Shown one piece after another: positions 18,823 to 28,081 of a stretch of 64,000 nucleotides of DNA. The position numbers and the translations under genes were made by a program. The notes under the pieces were generated by a model, which was given only the letters and a program-made list of their open reading frames with translations, made no database searches and was not told where the DNA came from. This DNA comes from Natrinema sp. CBA1119 (GTDB lineage: Archaea > Halobacteriota > Halobacteria > Halobacteriales > Natrialbaceae), in contig NZ_PDBS01000008.1 in assembly GCF_002572525.1 (NCBI RefSeq), positions 310,001 through 374,000 of the forward strand. The letters are read 5' to 3'. Every line of letters starts with the position of its first letter. Position 1 is the first letter of the stretch.

Positions 18823-19275
18823 ATGAGTGCTCGTATGACGAGGACTGATCAACCGGACGAGCGGGACCTCCTCGACCACATTCTCCTGCCCGTCGCCCAC
18901 GAGGCGGACGCGCTGGCGACGGCACGGGTGCTTGAACCCTACGACCCGGAGCAGGTTACCGCGCTGCACGTCGTCGAGAAAGGCGGAGGCGTCCCCGACA
19001 AGACGCCGGTCGAGCAGTCAGAGGAGCTCGCGGCCGAGTCGTACGCCGCGGTTCGAACTGTGTTCCCAGACGCCGACGACCACACCGCGTACGACCGAGA
19101 CATCGTCGGCGCGATCTTCGACGCCGTCGACGAGGTCGGCGCGAGCGCGATCGCCTACCGCTCTCGAGACGGCAACCGCCTGATGCAGTTCCTCTCCGGT
19201 GACCTCTCGATCAAGCTCGTGACGAGATCGCACGTGCCCGTGATCGCGCTTCCGCGCGAGGGAGCGACCGAATGA
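18823..19275 (+). CDS. Universal stress protein, non-ATP-binding variant
   Basis: About 150 residues with the USP alpha/beta fold: first strand [20 protein letters not shown], second strand VTALHVVEK, last strand VPVIALPRE. The usual G-2x-G-9x-G(S/T) nucleotide motif is replaced by [16 protein letters not shown], so ATP binding is unlikely. ATGs at 18823 and 18835 are both possible starts; GAGG precedes the first. Its TGA overlaps the ATG of the permease-USP gene (ATGA), so it is co-translated and may regulate that transporter. A TATA-like TATTTTAA lies about 60 bp upstream. Confidence 0.88.
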   Translation: MSARMTRTDQPDERDLLDHILLPVAHEADALATARVLEPYDPEQVTALHVVEKGGGVPDKTPVEQSEELAAESYAAVRTVFPDADDHTAYDRDIVGAIFDAVDEVGASAIAYRSRDGNRLMQFLSGDLSIKLVTRSHVPVIALPREGATE

Positions 19276-21638
19276 GCGACGAAGAGCTCGCGAAGGACCT
19301 CGGCCCGCTGGCGGCGCTTACCATCGGGATCGGGACAATGATCGGCGCCGGGATCTTCGTTCTCCCCGGCACCGCGGTCTCGCGGGCCGGCCCCCTCGCG
19401 GCGTTCACCTTCGTCCTCGGCGGCGTCATCGCCCTGTTCACGGCGTTGTCGGCCTCCGAGCTCGGTACGGCGATGCCCAAGTCCGGTGGCGCGTACTTCT
19501 ACGTCAACCGGGCGCTCGGACCCATGTTCGGCTCCATCGCGGGGTGGGCGAACTGGCTCGGGCTCGCGTTCGCCTCCGCGTTCTACATGTACGGCTTCGG
19601 CGAGTACGTCAACGCGCTCGTCGGGCTCGGATCGGTCGGACTCGGACCGGTGTCGCTGGAGGCCGCGCAGGTGATCGGCCTCGCCGGCGCGCTGCTCTTT
19701 ATCGCGGTCAACTACTTCGGTGCGAAAGAGACCGGCGGACTCCAGATCGTCATCGTCATGTCGCTTCTGGGGATCCTCGCCGTCTTCACCGTCGTCGGTC
19801 TGCTGAACGCCGATATGGAATCGCTACGACCGTTAGCGCCGCCGGGGACGACGAGCGAAGTCCTCCCGGTGACAGGGATCATCTTCGTCTCGTATCTGGG
19901 GTTCGTCCAGATCACCTCGGTCGCCGAGGAGATCAAAAACCCCGGGCGGAACCTCCCGCTCGCGGTCCTCGGATCGGTCGTCATCGTCACGGTCGTGTAC
20001 GCGCTGTTCCTGGTCGTGTTACTCGCGGCAGTGCCGACCGAACTGGTCGCGAACAATGAGACCGCAGTCGTCGACGCCGCTCGCCTGCTGTTTGGCAACT
20101 ACGAGGTGTTCGGCTACTCGCTCGGCGCCGTCGGCGCCGGCATGCTCCTGCTCGGCGGACTGCTCGCGACTGCCTCGTCGGCGAACGCATCGATCCTCTC
20201 GTCATCGCGGATCAACTTCGCGATGGGGCGCGAGAAGATCGTCACCCCGAAGCTCAACGAGATCCACAAGCGGTTCGGGACTCCCTACAAGTCGATCGCA
20301 CTTACCGGCGCGCTCATCCTCGTCTTCCTCGTTGCCGGCGGCGTCGAGTCGCTGTCGACCATGGGCTCCGTGCTCCACCTCATCGTCTACGGCCTGCTCA
20401 ACCTCGCGCTCATCGTGATGCGGGAGTCGGGGGTCGAGGGGTACGATCCCGACTTCGAGGTCCCCTTCTACCCCGCCGTCCCGATAATCGGGACGGTGTC
20501 GTCGTTCGCGCTGATTGTCTACATTGAGCCGACGATAATTCTGATCTCGTTCGGCCTCGTCGCCTTCGCCGTGCTCTGGTACCTGCTGTATGCCCGCGGA
20601 AAGGTGGAGTCGCGCGGCGTGTTGGGCACGTGGATCCTCGACCGTTCCGACGAGCTGCCGAAGGCCGCCGTGTCGGCGGCTACGTCGGTCCAGCCGAGCG
20701 GCGACGACTACCGCGTGATGGTGCCGCTCGCGAACCCCGCGACTGAGGAGCACCTGATCACGCTCGCGTCGGCCATCGCCAAGCAGCGCAACGGGACAGT
20801 CGTCGCGGTCAACATCGCGAACGTCCCCGACCAGACGTCGCTGGAGGCCGCGCGTGACCGCGGCGCCCACGAGGCGGCACACGACCTGTTAGACCGGGCC
20901 CGTGACGACGCCGAGACGTTCGGCGTTGACGTGGAGACGCACGTCGTGTTATCACACCGCGTGTTCGAGGAGGTGTTCGACGCGGCCCGCACCTACGGCG
21001 CCGACCTCACCGTGATGGGCTGGGGAGAGGACTCCCATGGGGCGCCGGGGCGCGCGGAGACGGCGGTCGACGAGCTCGCTCACTCGCTGCCGTCCGACTT
21101 CCTCGTGTTTCGCGACCGCGGGTTCGACCCCTCGCAGATTCTCGTGCCGACCGCCGGCGGTCCGGCCTCGGACTTGTCCGGCGCAGTCGCGAAGATGCTC
21201 CAGACCGAGTTCGACGGTGAGGTCACCCTGTTGCACGTCGCCGACGACGAGGCGGCGGGCCGTCGGTTCCTCACCGAGTGGGCCGCCGAGCACGACCTCG
21301 CCGACGCGACGATGCGAATCGAGAGCGGCGACGTCGAGTCGGCCATCGACCGCGCCGCGCGGGACGCCACGATGCTGATCATCGGCGCGACCCAGAAGGG
21401 ACTGCTCTCGCGGCTGTTCCGCGGATCGGTCGTGTTGCAGGTGCTCGAGGACGTGGAGTGTTCCGTGCTCCTCGCCGAGAAGCGCGACAACCGCAGTATC
21501 CGAGCCCGGCTGTTCGGAAGCGGCGCCCGGGCGACTGCGCCGAGCGGGTCGGACGACTCCGACGGTCCCACTGCCGATACCGACGCCACGCCCGAACCGT
21601 CGACGCCGCCGGTCGAGGGCGGCGAAACCGACAACTGA
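19272..21638 (+). CDS. APC-superfamily amino-acid permease with two C-terminal USP domains
   Basis: 788 residues. Residues 10-445 form about 12 transmembrane helices of an amino acid-polyamine-organocation transporter; the start [20 protein letters not shown] is the unwound substrate-binding helix 1. Cytoplasmic USP-like domains follow at about 477-610 ([20 protein letters not shown]) and 620-737 (ILVPTAGG ... SVLLAEK). The tail is Thr/Asp/Pro-rich. Such fusions are thought to gate or sense nucleotide or stress state for the transporter. It overlaps the preceding USP gene by four bases. The substrate is not evident. Confidence 0.93.
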   Translation: MSDEELAKDLGPLAALTIGIGTMIGAGIFVLPGTAVSRAGPLAAFTFVLGGVIALFTALSASELGTAMPKSGGAYFYVNRALGPMFGSIAGWANWLGLAFASAFYMYGFGEYVNALVGLGSVGLGPVSLEAAQVIGLAGALLFIAVNYFGAKETGGLQIVIVMSLLGILAVFTVVGLLNADMESLRPLAPPGTTSEVLPVTGIIFVSYLGFVQITSVAEEIKNPGRNLPLAVLGSVVIVTVVYALFLVVLLAAVPTELVANNETAVVDAARLLFGNYEVFGYSLGAVGAGMLLLGGLLATASSANASILSSSRINFAMGREKIVTPKLNEIHKRFGTPYKSIALTGALILVFLVAGGVESLSTMGSVLHLIVYGLLNLALIVMRESGVEGYDPDFEVPFYPAVPIIGTVSSFALIVYIEPTIILISFGLVAFAVLWYLLYARGKVESRGVLGTWILDRSDELPKAAVSAATSVQPSGDDYRVMVPLANPATEEHLITLASAIAKQRNGTVVAVNIANVPDQTSLEAARDRGAHEAAHDLLDRARDDAETFGVDVETHVVLSHRVFEEVFDAARTYGADLTVMGWGEDSHGAPGRAETAVDELAHSLPSDFLVFRDRGFDPSQILVPTAGGPASDLSGAVAKMLQTEFDGEVTLLHVADDEAAGRRFLTEWAAEHDLADATMRIESGDVESAIDRAARDATMLIIGATQKGLLSRLFRGSVVLQVLEDVECSVLLAEKRDNRSIRARLFGSGARATAPSGSDDSDGPTADTDATPEPSTPPVEGGETDN

Positions 21639-21725
21639 TCGGCGTCACCGACACCGTCCGCGCCCCCTCTCGTGTCACGGAACGATAGGCTTTCGGTGAT
21701 AAATTCTGAATGGCAGTCACGTGTA

Positions 21726-21932
21726 TAGTGACAACTGAAACGGTTTGCACACCGATCGTACAGTCCGCGGTTCTCGCTCGCGGTTCTCGCTCACTCCGTT
21801 CGCTCACGGCTCGCTTTGCTCGCCGTTCGCATTCCCGCGGTTCTCGCTCACTCCGTTCGCTCCGAACCGCGCTCGCTCCGAACCGCGCTCCAATCGTGCG
21901 ATCGGGTGTGCAGTGACGTTCAGTGGCGACTA
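21726..21932. mobile_element. 207-bp long MITE, copy 6
   Basis: Left end TAGTGACAACTGAAACGGTT, right end GACGTTCAGTGGCGACTA, with TA on both sides (21724-21725, 21933-21934). The centre has the same CGGTTCTCGCTCACTCCG-type units as copy 5. It lies immediately in front of the TrkA remnant. Confidence 0.88.
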
Positions 21933-21934
21933 TA

Positions 21935-22140
21935 TCTGATCGTCGTGGGTGCGGGCAACATCGGGACACCGCCCGTCGAACTCCCGACCGAGCGGCAACG
22001 AGGTCATCGTCATCGAGCGCGACGAGGAACGCGCAGAGCGGGGGTCGAGGCAGTACAACTGTCTTGTTCTCAATGACGATGCGGCCTCCACGGAGACGCT
22101 CCGCGATGCCGGAGCTGATCGCACGGACGCCCTCATCTCT
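21935..22140 (+). pseudogene. trkA: TrkA-type NAD-binding (RCK) domain remnant
   Basis: The frame next to the MITE reads LIVVGAGNIGTPPVELPTE (Rossmann G-x-G-x-x-G); after a frameshift near 22005 it continues NEVIVIERDEERAE and CLVLNDDAASTETLRDAGAD, ending in DALIS. This is the start of a TrkA-N/RCK domain, the regulatory subunit of K+ uptake systems. The remaining sequence is lost. With the TrkH remnant it brackets the USP-permease pair. Confidence 0.7.
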
Positions 22141-22454
22141 CCGCAGAACGCGTCCGAATTCTTCAGCGAGTCTCTCGAGTTCCGAAATCGACTCGTCTTC
22201 GCTTCCGTCCCATGCATGGTGGACCTCCAACCCAACTCGCCGAAGGGTCCGATTCCAATTTCCGAAAACTCGATTATACGGACTTGCAGTATAGGGGCCA
22301 CCCGAGTCCCTCCTGTACGGCAGTAATCCCGTAGCGTCTTCATGTCCGGAATCGTCGCGATACCCGCGTCGATCAGTCGTGTATTCGGCGCTTCAAGCCG
22401 CTTCTCCGGTGAGAATTCTGCTGATGATTCGGATTCCTTTGACGAGTTACCCAT
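22141..22454 (-). pseudogene. Unrecognised minus-strand gene remnant
   Basis: From the ATG at 22454 the sequence reads MGNSSKESESSAEFSPEKRL and then LIDAGIATIPDMKTLRDYCR. After at least one frameshift another frame shows EVHHAWDGSEDESISELERL and an acidic helix up to the junction with the TrkA remnant. Composition and codon use are haloarchaeal, so a real gene once stood here; I cannot assign a family. Confidence 0.4.
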
Positions 22455-22529
22455 TCTGGACGCCGCCACCCTTTGGCGGCGCAAAAGACCTCACAGAGAG
22501 GTGAGACGCTGGGGACGGCACGTTCCGGT

Positions 22530-23333
22530 TCAGAAGACGCCAGCGATGAATCCGAATCCCATGACGACGAGGACGGTCGCTGAGAACAGCGGAAGGTACG
22601 GTGTGTACTTCTCAACGGTTTTCTCGTACTCCTGATAACCAGCGATGAGCAGCATCGTCAACCCGACGATACCGATGATGACCGTCAGCGCGTACGCGGT
22701 CATCAGTTCTAAGCAGTACGTCGAACTGGCACAGAGAGCGATGATTTCGAATTCCTCCTCGTGGGCGAATCCGAGGACGAATGCAAACCAAGCGATTCCG
22801 AACAGTCCGCGGTCGGCGTCAGTAGCTGGCTCTGTTCCGTGCTCGTGAGAATGTCCACCGATACCTCTAAGCCGAATTCTCACGTGTTTAAGGACCCCAT
22901 TTGGGGAGTGTTCCCGCGTCGGTGACGTGGCGTGATCGTGATGAGCAGAATGGTCCCCCGTATGTTCATTCTGCTCGTGATCATGGGAGTGGCTGTGTGT
23001 ATACTCTCGAATTCCGAGGCCAATGAGTAATACCCCTGCAACGATACTCACCGGGCCTCCGATGGTGCTGCCGCCGAGAATCGAGATGGGCTCGTTTACT
23101 TGAGTCAGCTGGAAGTACGATTTCGTGTAGAAGAACACGCCGACCATCGCGAGACTGCTGATGAGGTGTCCGATGCCGATGAGGAAGCTGGCGGCGAACC
23201 CGTAGAGCCACTTGTTGGATTGGTCGAGCGCATAACTCGCGGCGACCGGCCATCCGTGCCCGGGTTCAACGCCGTGCACGAATCCGAGCGCTATCGCGCC
23301 GGCGAGTAGTGGAACTGCCTCACCGTGGAACAT
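22530..23333 (-). CDS. NicO/UreH-type nickel (metal) transporter with His-rich loop
   Basis: 267 residues, about 6 transmembrane helices. The first helix holds HGVEPGHGWPVA, the H-x4-[D/G]-H-type motif of the NiCoT/NicO/UreH-like families; a second motif is FVLGFAHEEEFEI. Between helices 3 and 4 is a loop loaded with His (HSHSHDHEQNEHTGDHSAHH and GGHSHEHG), a likely metal-collecting segment. The divergent neighbour is a NikR-like repressor, so nickel or cobalt import under NikR control is the most direct reading; export as in RcnA is the alternative. Confidence 0.87.
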   Translation of the reverse strand: MFHGEAVPLLAGAIALGFVHGVEPGHGWPVAASYALDQSNKWLYGFAASFLIGIGHLISSLAMVGVFFYTKSYFQLTQVNEPISILGGSTIGGPVSIVAGVLLIGLGIREYTHSHSHDHEQNEHTGDHSAHHDHATSPTREHSPNGVLKHVRIRLRGIGGHSHEHGTEPATDADRGLFGIAWFAFVLGFAHEEEFEIIALCASSTYCLELMTAYALTVIIGIVGLTMLLIAGYQEYEKTVEKYTPYLPLFSATVLVVMGFGFIAGVF

Positions 23334-23436
23334 TCGCTTATACCTCTATCGCTGCATCGTATAGCGGTTGTTACGACTGAAATGGGACTTCCGTAATAAT
23401 CGAAGGCTCAAGACAGTCGGAGACCAACTGGGAACT

Positions 23437-23844
23437 ATGCGAACGAGCTTGAACGTGTCTGAGGATATTCTCGACGAGTTCGACGAGACGTGGCAGGCCG
23501 AGGGATTGGACTCTCGCTCACGGGCGATTCGGGAAGCGATGCAGGAATACATCGAAGGGCATTCACAACTCGAAGAGGTCTCGGGTGAGGTCGTCGCCGT
23601 TCTGGCCTTTGATTACCAGCACCACGAGGTGATTCATGACCTCCACTCAGCCCAACACCAGTTCCAGGACGTCATCGAAACGATGAGCCACACTCACCAG
23701 GGCGACTGGTGTTTGGAGACGGTCTTCTGTCACGGCGATGCGGCGCGGGTCAGGGAACTCGTGTATCGGCTCCGTGATTTCGATGGAGTCGGTCGCGTGA
23801 AGACGATGCTCCTCCGAGATACTGCGCCGGACGGCTCTGCTTGA
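23437..23844 (+). CDS. NikR-like nickel-responsive regulator (135 aa)
   Basis: A ribbon-helix-helix N-terminus (RTSLNVSEDILDEFDETW, residues 2-45) and an ACT-like metal-binding C-terminus. His and Cys ligands are present: HHEVIHDLHSAQH and SHTHQGDWCLE. In the classical family the high-affinity site is H-x-H-x5-C; here the spacing is H-x-H-x4-C, one residue shorter. Start chosen at 23437 because upstream in-frame codons are not family-like. It is transcribed away from the His-rich transporter; the 103 bp between them must hold both promoters and an operator. Confidence 0.88.
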   Translation: MRTSLNVSEDILDEFDETWQAEGLDSRSRAIREAMQEYIEGHSQLEEVSGEVVAVLAFDYQHHEVIHDLHSAQHQFQDVIETMSHTHQGDWCLETVFCHGDAARVRELVYRLRDFDGVGRVKTMLLRDTAPDGSA

Positions 23845-23848
23845 GGAG

Positions 23849-24090
23849 TCACTCGATACAGCCACTCATCTTGGACGTATCGCGTCGGAACGCCTGGCAG
23901 GCCTGCTTGAACGCCTCGTTGAACGTCGAGAACGGGTGTACGGTGTCGATGATATCGTCCACGGTCAGGCCGAACTTCACCGCCAACGTTGCTTCCCTGA
24001 TTATACCGGCAGCACGGGTCCGGCCATGTGGATGCCAGCGATCTCGTTGTCGCCGGAATCGAGGGAGATTACCGAGCTAACCACCGAAAC
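23849..24090 (-). pseudogene. merA: Mercuric reductase-type flavoprotein, C-terminal remnant
   Basis: One frame gives VISLDSGDNEIAGIHMAGP; after a slip near 24000 the next gives REATLAVKFGLTVDDIIDTV, then HPFSTFNEAFKQACQAFRRD and a stop at 23849-23851. This is the dimerisation domain of MerA/dihydrolipoamide dehydrogenase-like enzymes, and TVDDIIDTVHPFPT-type sequence with a Cys near the end (MSGCIE) is typical of MerA. The second terminal Cys is replaced by Gly. The FAD- and NAD-binding parts are gone. Confidence 0.65.
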
Positions 24091-24563
24091 TCGATCCCAC
24101 TCATCTGTGTTGGTTACTCGGGACGCTCGTCTCTGGGCTACTCGAGAGCAGGCCCGTAGCGGGCTGTACCACACTTGGCACTCCCAGATTGGTTTCCCTG
24201 TCCACGTCTCATCAGGGATCGATTCATGGGTCATGAACTGATGGTCGGTCGCCTTCCCGCAGTTCTAACAGTCGAGGTACTCTGTCGTCGGCCCCGACGG
24301 AGGCTGCCTATTCGACTCACCCGCGCCAGCCGTCTCGGTGAGTGCCATCGCTGGAACCAACTCCCCCTCGTCGTCGGCGTCCTCGAGGGCTACTTTGGGG
24401 CGCGATTCGTCGCGGATGCCGTTCCCACTCTGGTCGTAGAGCCGCGTCGGGGCCGGCTGGTGGTGCTCCGACGCCGTTTGTCCTCTCCCACCTGTTGGTC
24501 CGCGGGCGGCTGCGAGAAGCTTCTCACCCGCTGTTGAGGCGCTGGGCGTAACGTACCTCGCCA
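24091..24563. other. Decayed stretch without an identifiable gene
   Basis: Open frames exist on both strands (for example a minus-strand frame starting MARYVTPSASTAGEKL near 24564), but none has a recognisable motif. The sequence lies between the MerA and TauE remnants and is probably the eroded middle of lost genes. Confidence 0.35.
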
Positions 24564-24872
24564 ATGGTCGTCGGATTGCCGCTCGCGTTCTCCGTCAGTC
24601 CGCTCAACGAGGAGGCGAAACTGCTCGTTTTGCTCGTCGGCACCAGTTCCGTCGCCATGCTCGGGTCCGTGGCGCTCGCGTTACTGGCCGGTGTGAACAA
24701 CGGTATCGGTAGCGGAGGCTACGGGCCCGTCGTCACGCTGGGGCGGCTCCTCTCGCGGTGATTATCCTCCCTCACGCGGTCCGGGTCCCTCCGAACGCGA
24801 TCTGGCGCTATCATTCCAATCTACGCGTTCGGGATCGGTCTCCTGGGCCTCCTGCTCGGTCTGGAGACCTGA
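24564..24872 (+). pseudogene. TauE/SafE-family permease remnant
   Basis: Reads a transmembrane helix and then VNNGIGSGGYGPVVTLGRLL, the conserved Gly-rich loop of TauE/SafE sulfite/sulfonate exporters. After a deletion it ends with a final helix IPIYAFGIGLLGLLLGLET and a stop at 24870-24872. It is not a complete transporter. Two intact TauE-type genes occur at 45.7 and 51.6 kb. Confidence 0.6.
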
Positions 24873-24997
24873 CCGCCGTCGGCTCGAGCGCACCGGAGCG
24901 GACCTCCGTTATTGATCCGTTTCGGTCGGCACAACCGGGTCGGATCCCGGATCGAGTTTCGAGGAGTCACCCGAGATCAGGCTTATTATCGGGATTC

Positions 24998-25435
24998 TTA
25001 GGCGGTGAACACGGGGATATCAAGCGAGCCGACCACCCGGTTCGTGATCGACCCGATGAGCGGCTTGTCGGGATCCGAACGCCCGCGTTTGCCCATCACG
25101 ACGAGATCGATGTCGTGTTCGTCGACGTACTCGAGGATGGCCTCGACGGGCGTATTCGCCTTGACCGCCGTGACGCAGTTGACCTCGGCGTCAGCGGCGA
25201 GGTCCTCGATCTCCGAGATAAACGTTTCACCCTTCTTCTCGAGGCGGCGTCGCGTCTGTGCGATGTCGCTCGGGACCGCGACGTAGTCGGCGTCGCCCAT
25301 GTCCATCGCGTACAGGACGTGCAGCGTCGCGTCGTTTCGCCGCGCGAACTTGATCGCCTGTTCGGCCCCGTTGCGAGCGGCTTTGCTGCCGTCGGTTGGA
25401 ACAAGGATATCGTCGAAGTCACGTGGTTCGTCCAT
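24998..25435 (-). CDS. Universal stress protein (145 aa)
   Basis: Start at the ATG at 25435 (MDEPRDFDDILVPTDGSKAA). ATP-binding motif GKRGRSDPDKPLIGSI fits G-2x-G-9x-G-S. The acidic loop after the first strand (VPTDGSKAARNGAEQA) contains the phosphate-binding Asp. Isolated on the minus strand, with its own promoter region towards the PPOX remnant. Confidence 0.9.
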   Translation of the reverse strand: MDEPRDFDDILVPTDGSKAARNGAEQAIKFARRNDATLHVLYAMDMGDADYVAVPSDIAQTRRRLEKKGETFISEIEDLAADAEVNCVTAVKANTPVEAILEYVDEHDIDLVVMGKRGRSDPDKPLIGSITNRVVGSLDIPVFTA

Positions 25436-25668
25436 AGGTAACGGACCACGTGGAAGTGGGTAATTCTTGCCCCCCGCTTCCGACACTGCGAGCGGCCACT
25501 ACGCGTCGGAGCAGCAAAATCGAATCGGCAGTGATATGATACTCTTCGACAGCCAGGCGAAAACGGTACCGAGGGCCCGCCGCGGTCTGCTGCCGGCATC
25601 GTTCGGTTCCCTCTCGCGGTGTGCACACGGCAGAGTGGTTTTTTGAGCGCCGTGGTGAGCGCCATAAC

Positions 25669-25858
25669 ACATCAGTTAACGAATTGCAAGAGTACGACCT
25701 GGAGAAGATGAGTGACACCGAAATCCGGAGCTTCCTGTCGACCCAGAAAACTGGCGTTCTGGGCCTCACCGAGGAGGACGCCCCGTACCTCCTTCCGCTG
25801 ACGTTCGGCTACGACGGCGAGACGTGACTCTACTTTACGTTCCTCCTCGGCTCTAGAC
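25669..25858 (+). pseudogene. Pyridoxamine-5'-phosphate-oxidase-like remnant
   Basis: A second, broken copy of the family found intact at 37684-38160. The aligned start reads TSVNELQEYDLEKM instead of MSVDELQEYGLVEM, so the initiator codon is lost. The middle (FLSTQKTGVLGLTEEDAPYL) is well conserved. An in-frame TGA at 25825-25827 stands where the intact paralogue has Arg, consistent with CGA to TGA. The 3' end is cut at 25858 by the IS6-type element. Confidence 0.7.
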
Positions 25859-26543
25859 GCTGTTCAGAGTAGAGTGTGAAGGAGTGAGGCGGTGGAATTC
25901 GTTGTGCTATGCCAGAATTCGACCGCCTCGACGGATCTAGCATCGGGATCGAGCTATATTTTGTGGATCGCGAGCAGACACCGCGCGAGCTCATGGAACT
26001 CAGTATCCAGCTGTACGAATCATCACTTTTGGATACTATCTCTATCTGAGAGTGCTTCGGTGTCGAACGGGCGCACTCGACTGTTCACAAGTGGGTCCAA
26101 AAGGCCGACGTACAGCCGACAGACGGTGCCCAGTCGGATCACAACGCGCTCGACGAGACCGTGATCCATCTCGACGATCAGCGCTACTGGCTGTACGCTG
26201 CTGTCGATCCCAAAACGAACTAATGTCTCCAATTCAGGCTTTTTCCAACGCGAAACGAGGGTATTACCTGGATCTTTCTCTCTGAATTCCCCGAGAAACA
26301 CGACGTCGACGACGCCGTGTTTCTCGTCGATTTCGGACCCTGACTGAAAGCTGCACGCAACCAACATGGCCTCCGATTTCGTCACGAGACACACGGAAAT
26401 CGAAACGCCGCCAAACATCTCTTTCAATGGGTAAAACGGTGGACCTACCAGTTCGAAATTGCTTCAGAAACGCCGAGCCGAATACCGCCGAAACGTGGCT
26501 CCAGCGCTACGCCTACGTATGGAATCAACGAAACTGAACACGG
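25859..26543 (+). mobile_element. Degenerate IS6-type insertion sequence, copy A
   Basis: The left end GCTGTTCAGAGTAG and right end CTGAACACGGC are inverted repeats. The transposase starts at the ATG at 25909 (MPEFDRLDGSSIGIELYFVD) and shows IS6 landmarks: VERAHSTVHKWVQKA, then ALDETVIHLDDQRYWLYAAV with the first catalytic Asp. It is broken by several stops and shifts (for example after AAVDPKTN). It truncated the PPOX-like gene on its left. Confidence 0.8.
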
Positions 26544-26833
26544 CCCCCTCACGGTGCCGAAAGACTCAGTATCGGTACCAAATGAGGGTAGTGAAGCAGG
26601 GCCCAAAGCTTCGGGTGTATTAACCAACGATTTGGACTCATCCCTCGGACCCGTTGGGTAACTCAGTCACCCTCCTGCAGCGGAGAACACAAACCCGGAA
26701 GAGACAGGAATCTACCTCCGACGAGCGGCTGCGCTGCGTACAGTAACTTAGTCCCCGCCGTTGCGGTGCTCAGAATTAAGCCGAGCAGACGCGTCTGCAG
26801 AGGCGCGTAATTCAGTGAGTAAGCTGCTGAGCG

Positions 26834-27049
26834 TCAGTGGCTCGGGAAGTAATTCGTCGATTCTCTCAGCGTCTGTTCGGCCTCGAGGACTATCTCGTGC
26901 AGTTCATCGACGGGAATCTGCCCGTCTTCCACGGCACCACGTTCTGGGTGATATCCCTGATCGCCGTACTCAGAGTCGGGAACCAGGTCAACATCGAGAG
27001 CTCGGTCGAACTCAGGGATGTCCTGTGGATCAGGGTCATCTGGCGTCAT
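26834..27049 (-). CDS. Small acidic protein (71 aa)
   Basis: From the ATG at 27049 it reads MTPDDPDPQDIPEFDRALDV and ends in a long helix (DELHEIVLEAEQTLRESTNY). It is strongly acidic and looks genuine. Its ATG overlaps the TGA of another short frame (about 27047-27145, RFDIELVQELERAKAVAGPA), which may be the tail of a lost upstream gene. Function unknown. Confidence 0.5.
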   Translation of the reverse strand: MTPDDPDPQDIPEFDRALDVDLVPDSEYGDQGYHPERGAVEDGQIPVDELHEIVLEAEQTLRESTNYFPSH

Positions 27050-27209
27050 TGGTCGAGCACCTCGATGTCGGGATTCACACCGGCTGGACCTGCGACCGCT
27101 TTCGCACGCTCGAGTTCTTGAACGAGTTCGATGTCGAACCGCAACGGACCGTCTGTGTACGATCGCGCTTACGTGTTCGATTGCTGCAGACCGGCCGATC
27201 GACGAACGG

Positions 27210-27629
27210 CTATCTGACGACAATAACGGTGGTCGGCGAGCGTCGGACGACCATCTCCGCGACGCTCCCGAGGAGGATCCGCGATACTCCTTCCCGTCCG
27301 TGGCTGCCGATGGTGATAGTGTCGAACTCTCCCTCTTCAACTCGGTCGACGATCGTTTGAGCCGGTTTTCCGGTATCGATCTCGGTTTCGAGTTCGCGAT
27401 CGTATTCCGTCGCGATTGTCATCGCATTCTCGAGGATCTCCTCGCCGTGTTCGCGGCCTTGTTCGGCGCCGAGTTCCCCGGCGTCTCCGAATGCAGCCCA
27501 GTACCCCGCAGGAATCGGCACGATATACAGGGCCGTGACTGCTGCATCGGGAAACGTTTCGAAGGCGTACTCGAGTGCCTTTTCGGCAGGGCCGGAGTCG
27601 TCGTATGGAACGAGGATTCGCCCGCTCAT
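27210..27629 (-). CDS. Universal stress protein (139 aa)
   Basis: Start at the ATG at 27629 (MSGRILVPYDDSGPAEKALE). The ATP motif GSHGREGVSRILLGSV is intact (G-2x-G-9x-G-S) and the last strand TTVIVVR ends the fold. The upstream in-frame extension to 27758 is not USP-like and is rejected. Confidence 0.9.
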   Translation of the reverse strand: MSGRILVPYDDSGPAEKALEYAFETFPDAAVTALYIVPIPAGYWAAFGDAGELGAEQGREHGEEILENAMTIATEYDRELETEIDTGKPAQTIVDRVEEGEFDTITIGSHGREGVSRILLGSVAEMVVRRSPTTVIVVR

Positions 27630-27662
27630 ACTGAGATGGACTGCAGGAGCGACTATAATGGT

Positions 27663-27827
27663 ATATGTATGTGATCGGGTACGACTTCGAAACACGTTCC
27701 CATCGAGAGGCACAGTCACGACAACGGAACGTGTGGTCTTCTCTGTCGCGTCCCCCACCAGATCGGAATCGCGCTACTCGCGTTCGGCGTGTTGCTGGCG
27801 CTCTTCGACACCGTTCTGGATCGGTAG
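27663..27827 (+). pseudogene. Membrane-protein tail remnant
   Basis: The plus strand encodes HQIGIALLAFGVLLALFDTV followed by a stop at 27825-27827: one clean transmembrane helix with a short polar end. No start codon or upstream domain in the same frame is convincing. It is probably the last helix of a lost gene. Confidence 0.3.
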
Positions 27828-27971
27828 TACGAGCGGTACTGAGTTTCGACACACCGCCGTCGATCGCTGGTCGAACCCGGTCTCGCGCGAACGGTCAACG
27901 CCGTTCCGCCGACGTAGCCCGAGCCCAGCGCTATCCCGTCGAACACAGACTACGAGACGATCGGGAGTCTA

Positions 27972-28051
27972 TAGTAGCCACTGAAAGTCATTGCACGCCT
28001 GCTCGAACGACAGCTGTCCGATCAGTGTGTGAATCGTTTCAGTGGCCATTA
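27972..28051. mobile_element. 80-bp MITE, copy 7
   Basis: Begins TAGTAGCCACTGAAAGTCAT, ends CGTTTCAGTGGCCATTA, with TA on both sides (27970-27971 and 28052-28053). It sits 30 bp in front of the sugar-phosphate isomerase gene and so occupies that gene's promoter region. Confidence 0.9.
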
Positions 28052-28081
28052 TATTATATCCATGGCGGCGAATGCGTCCGT

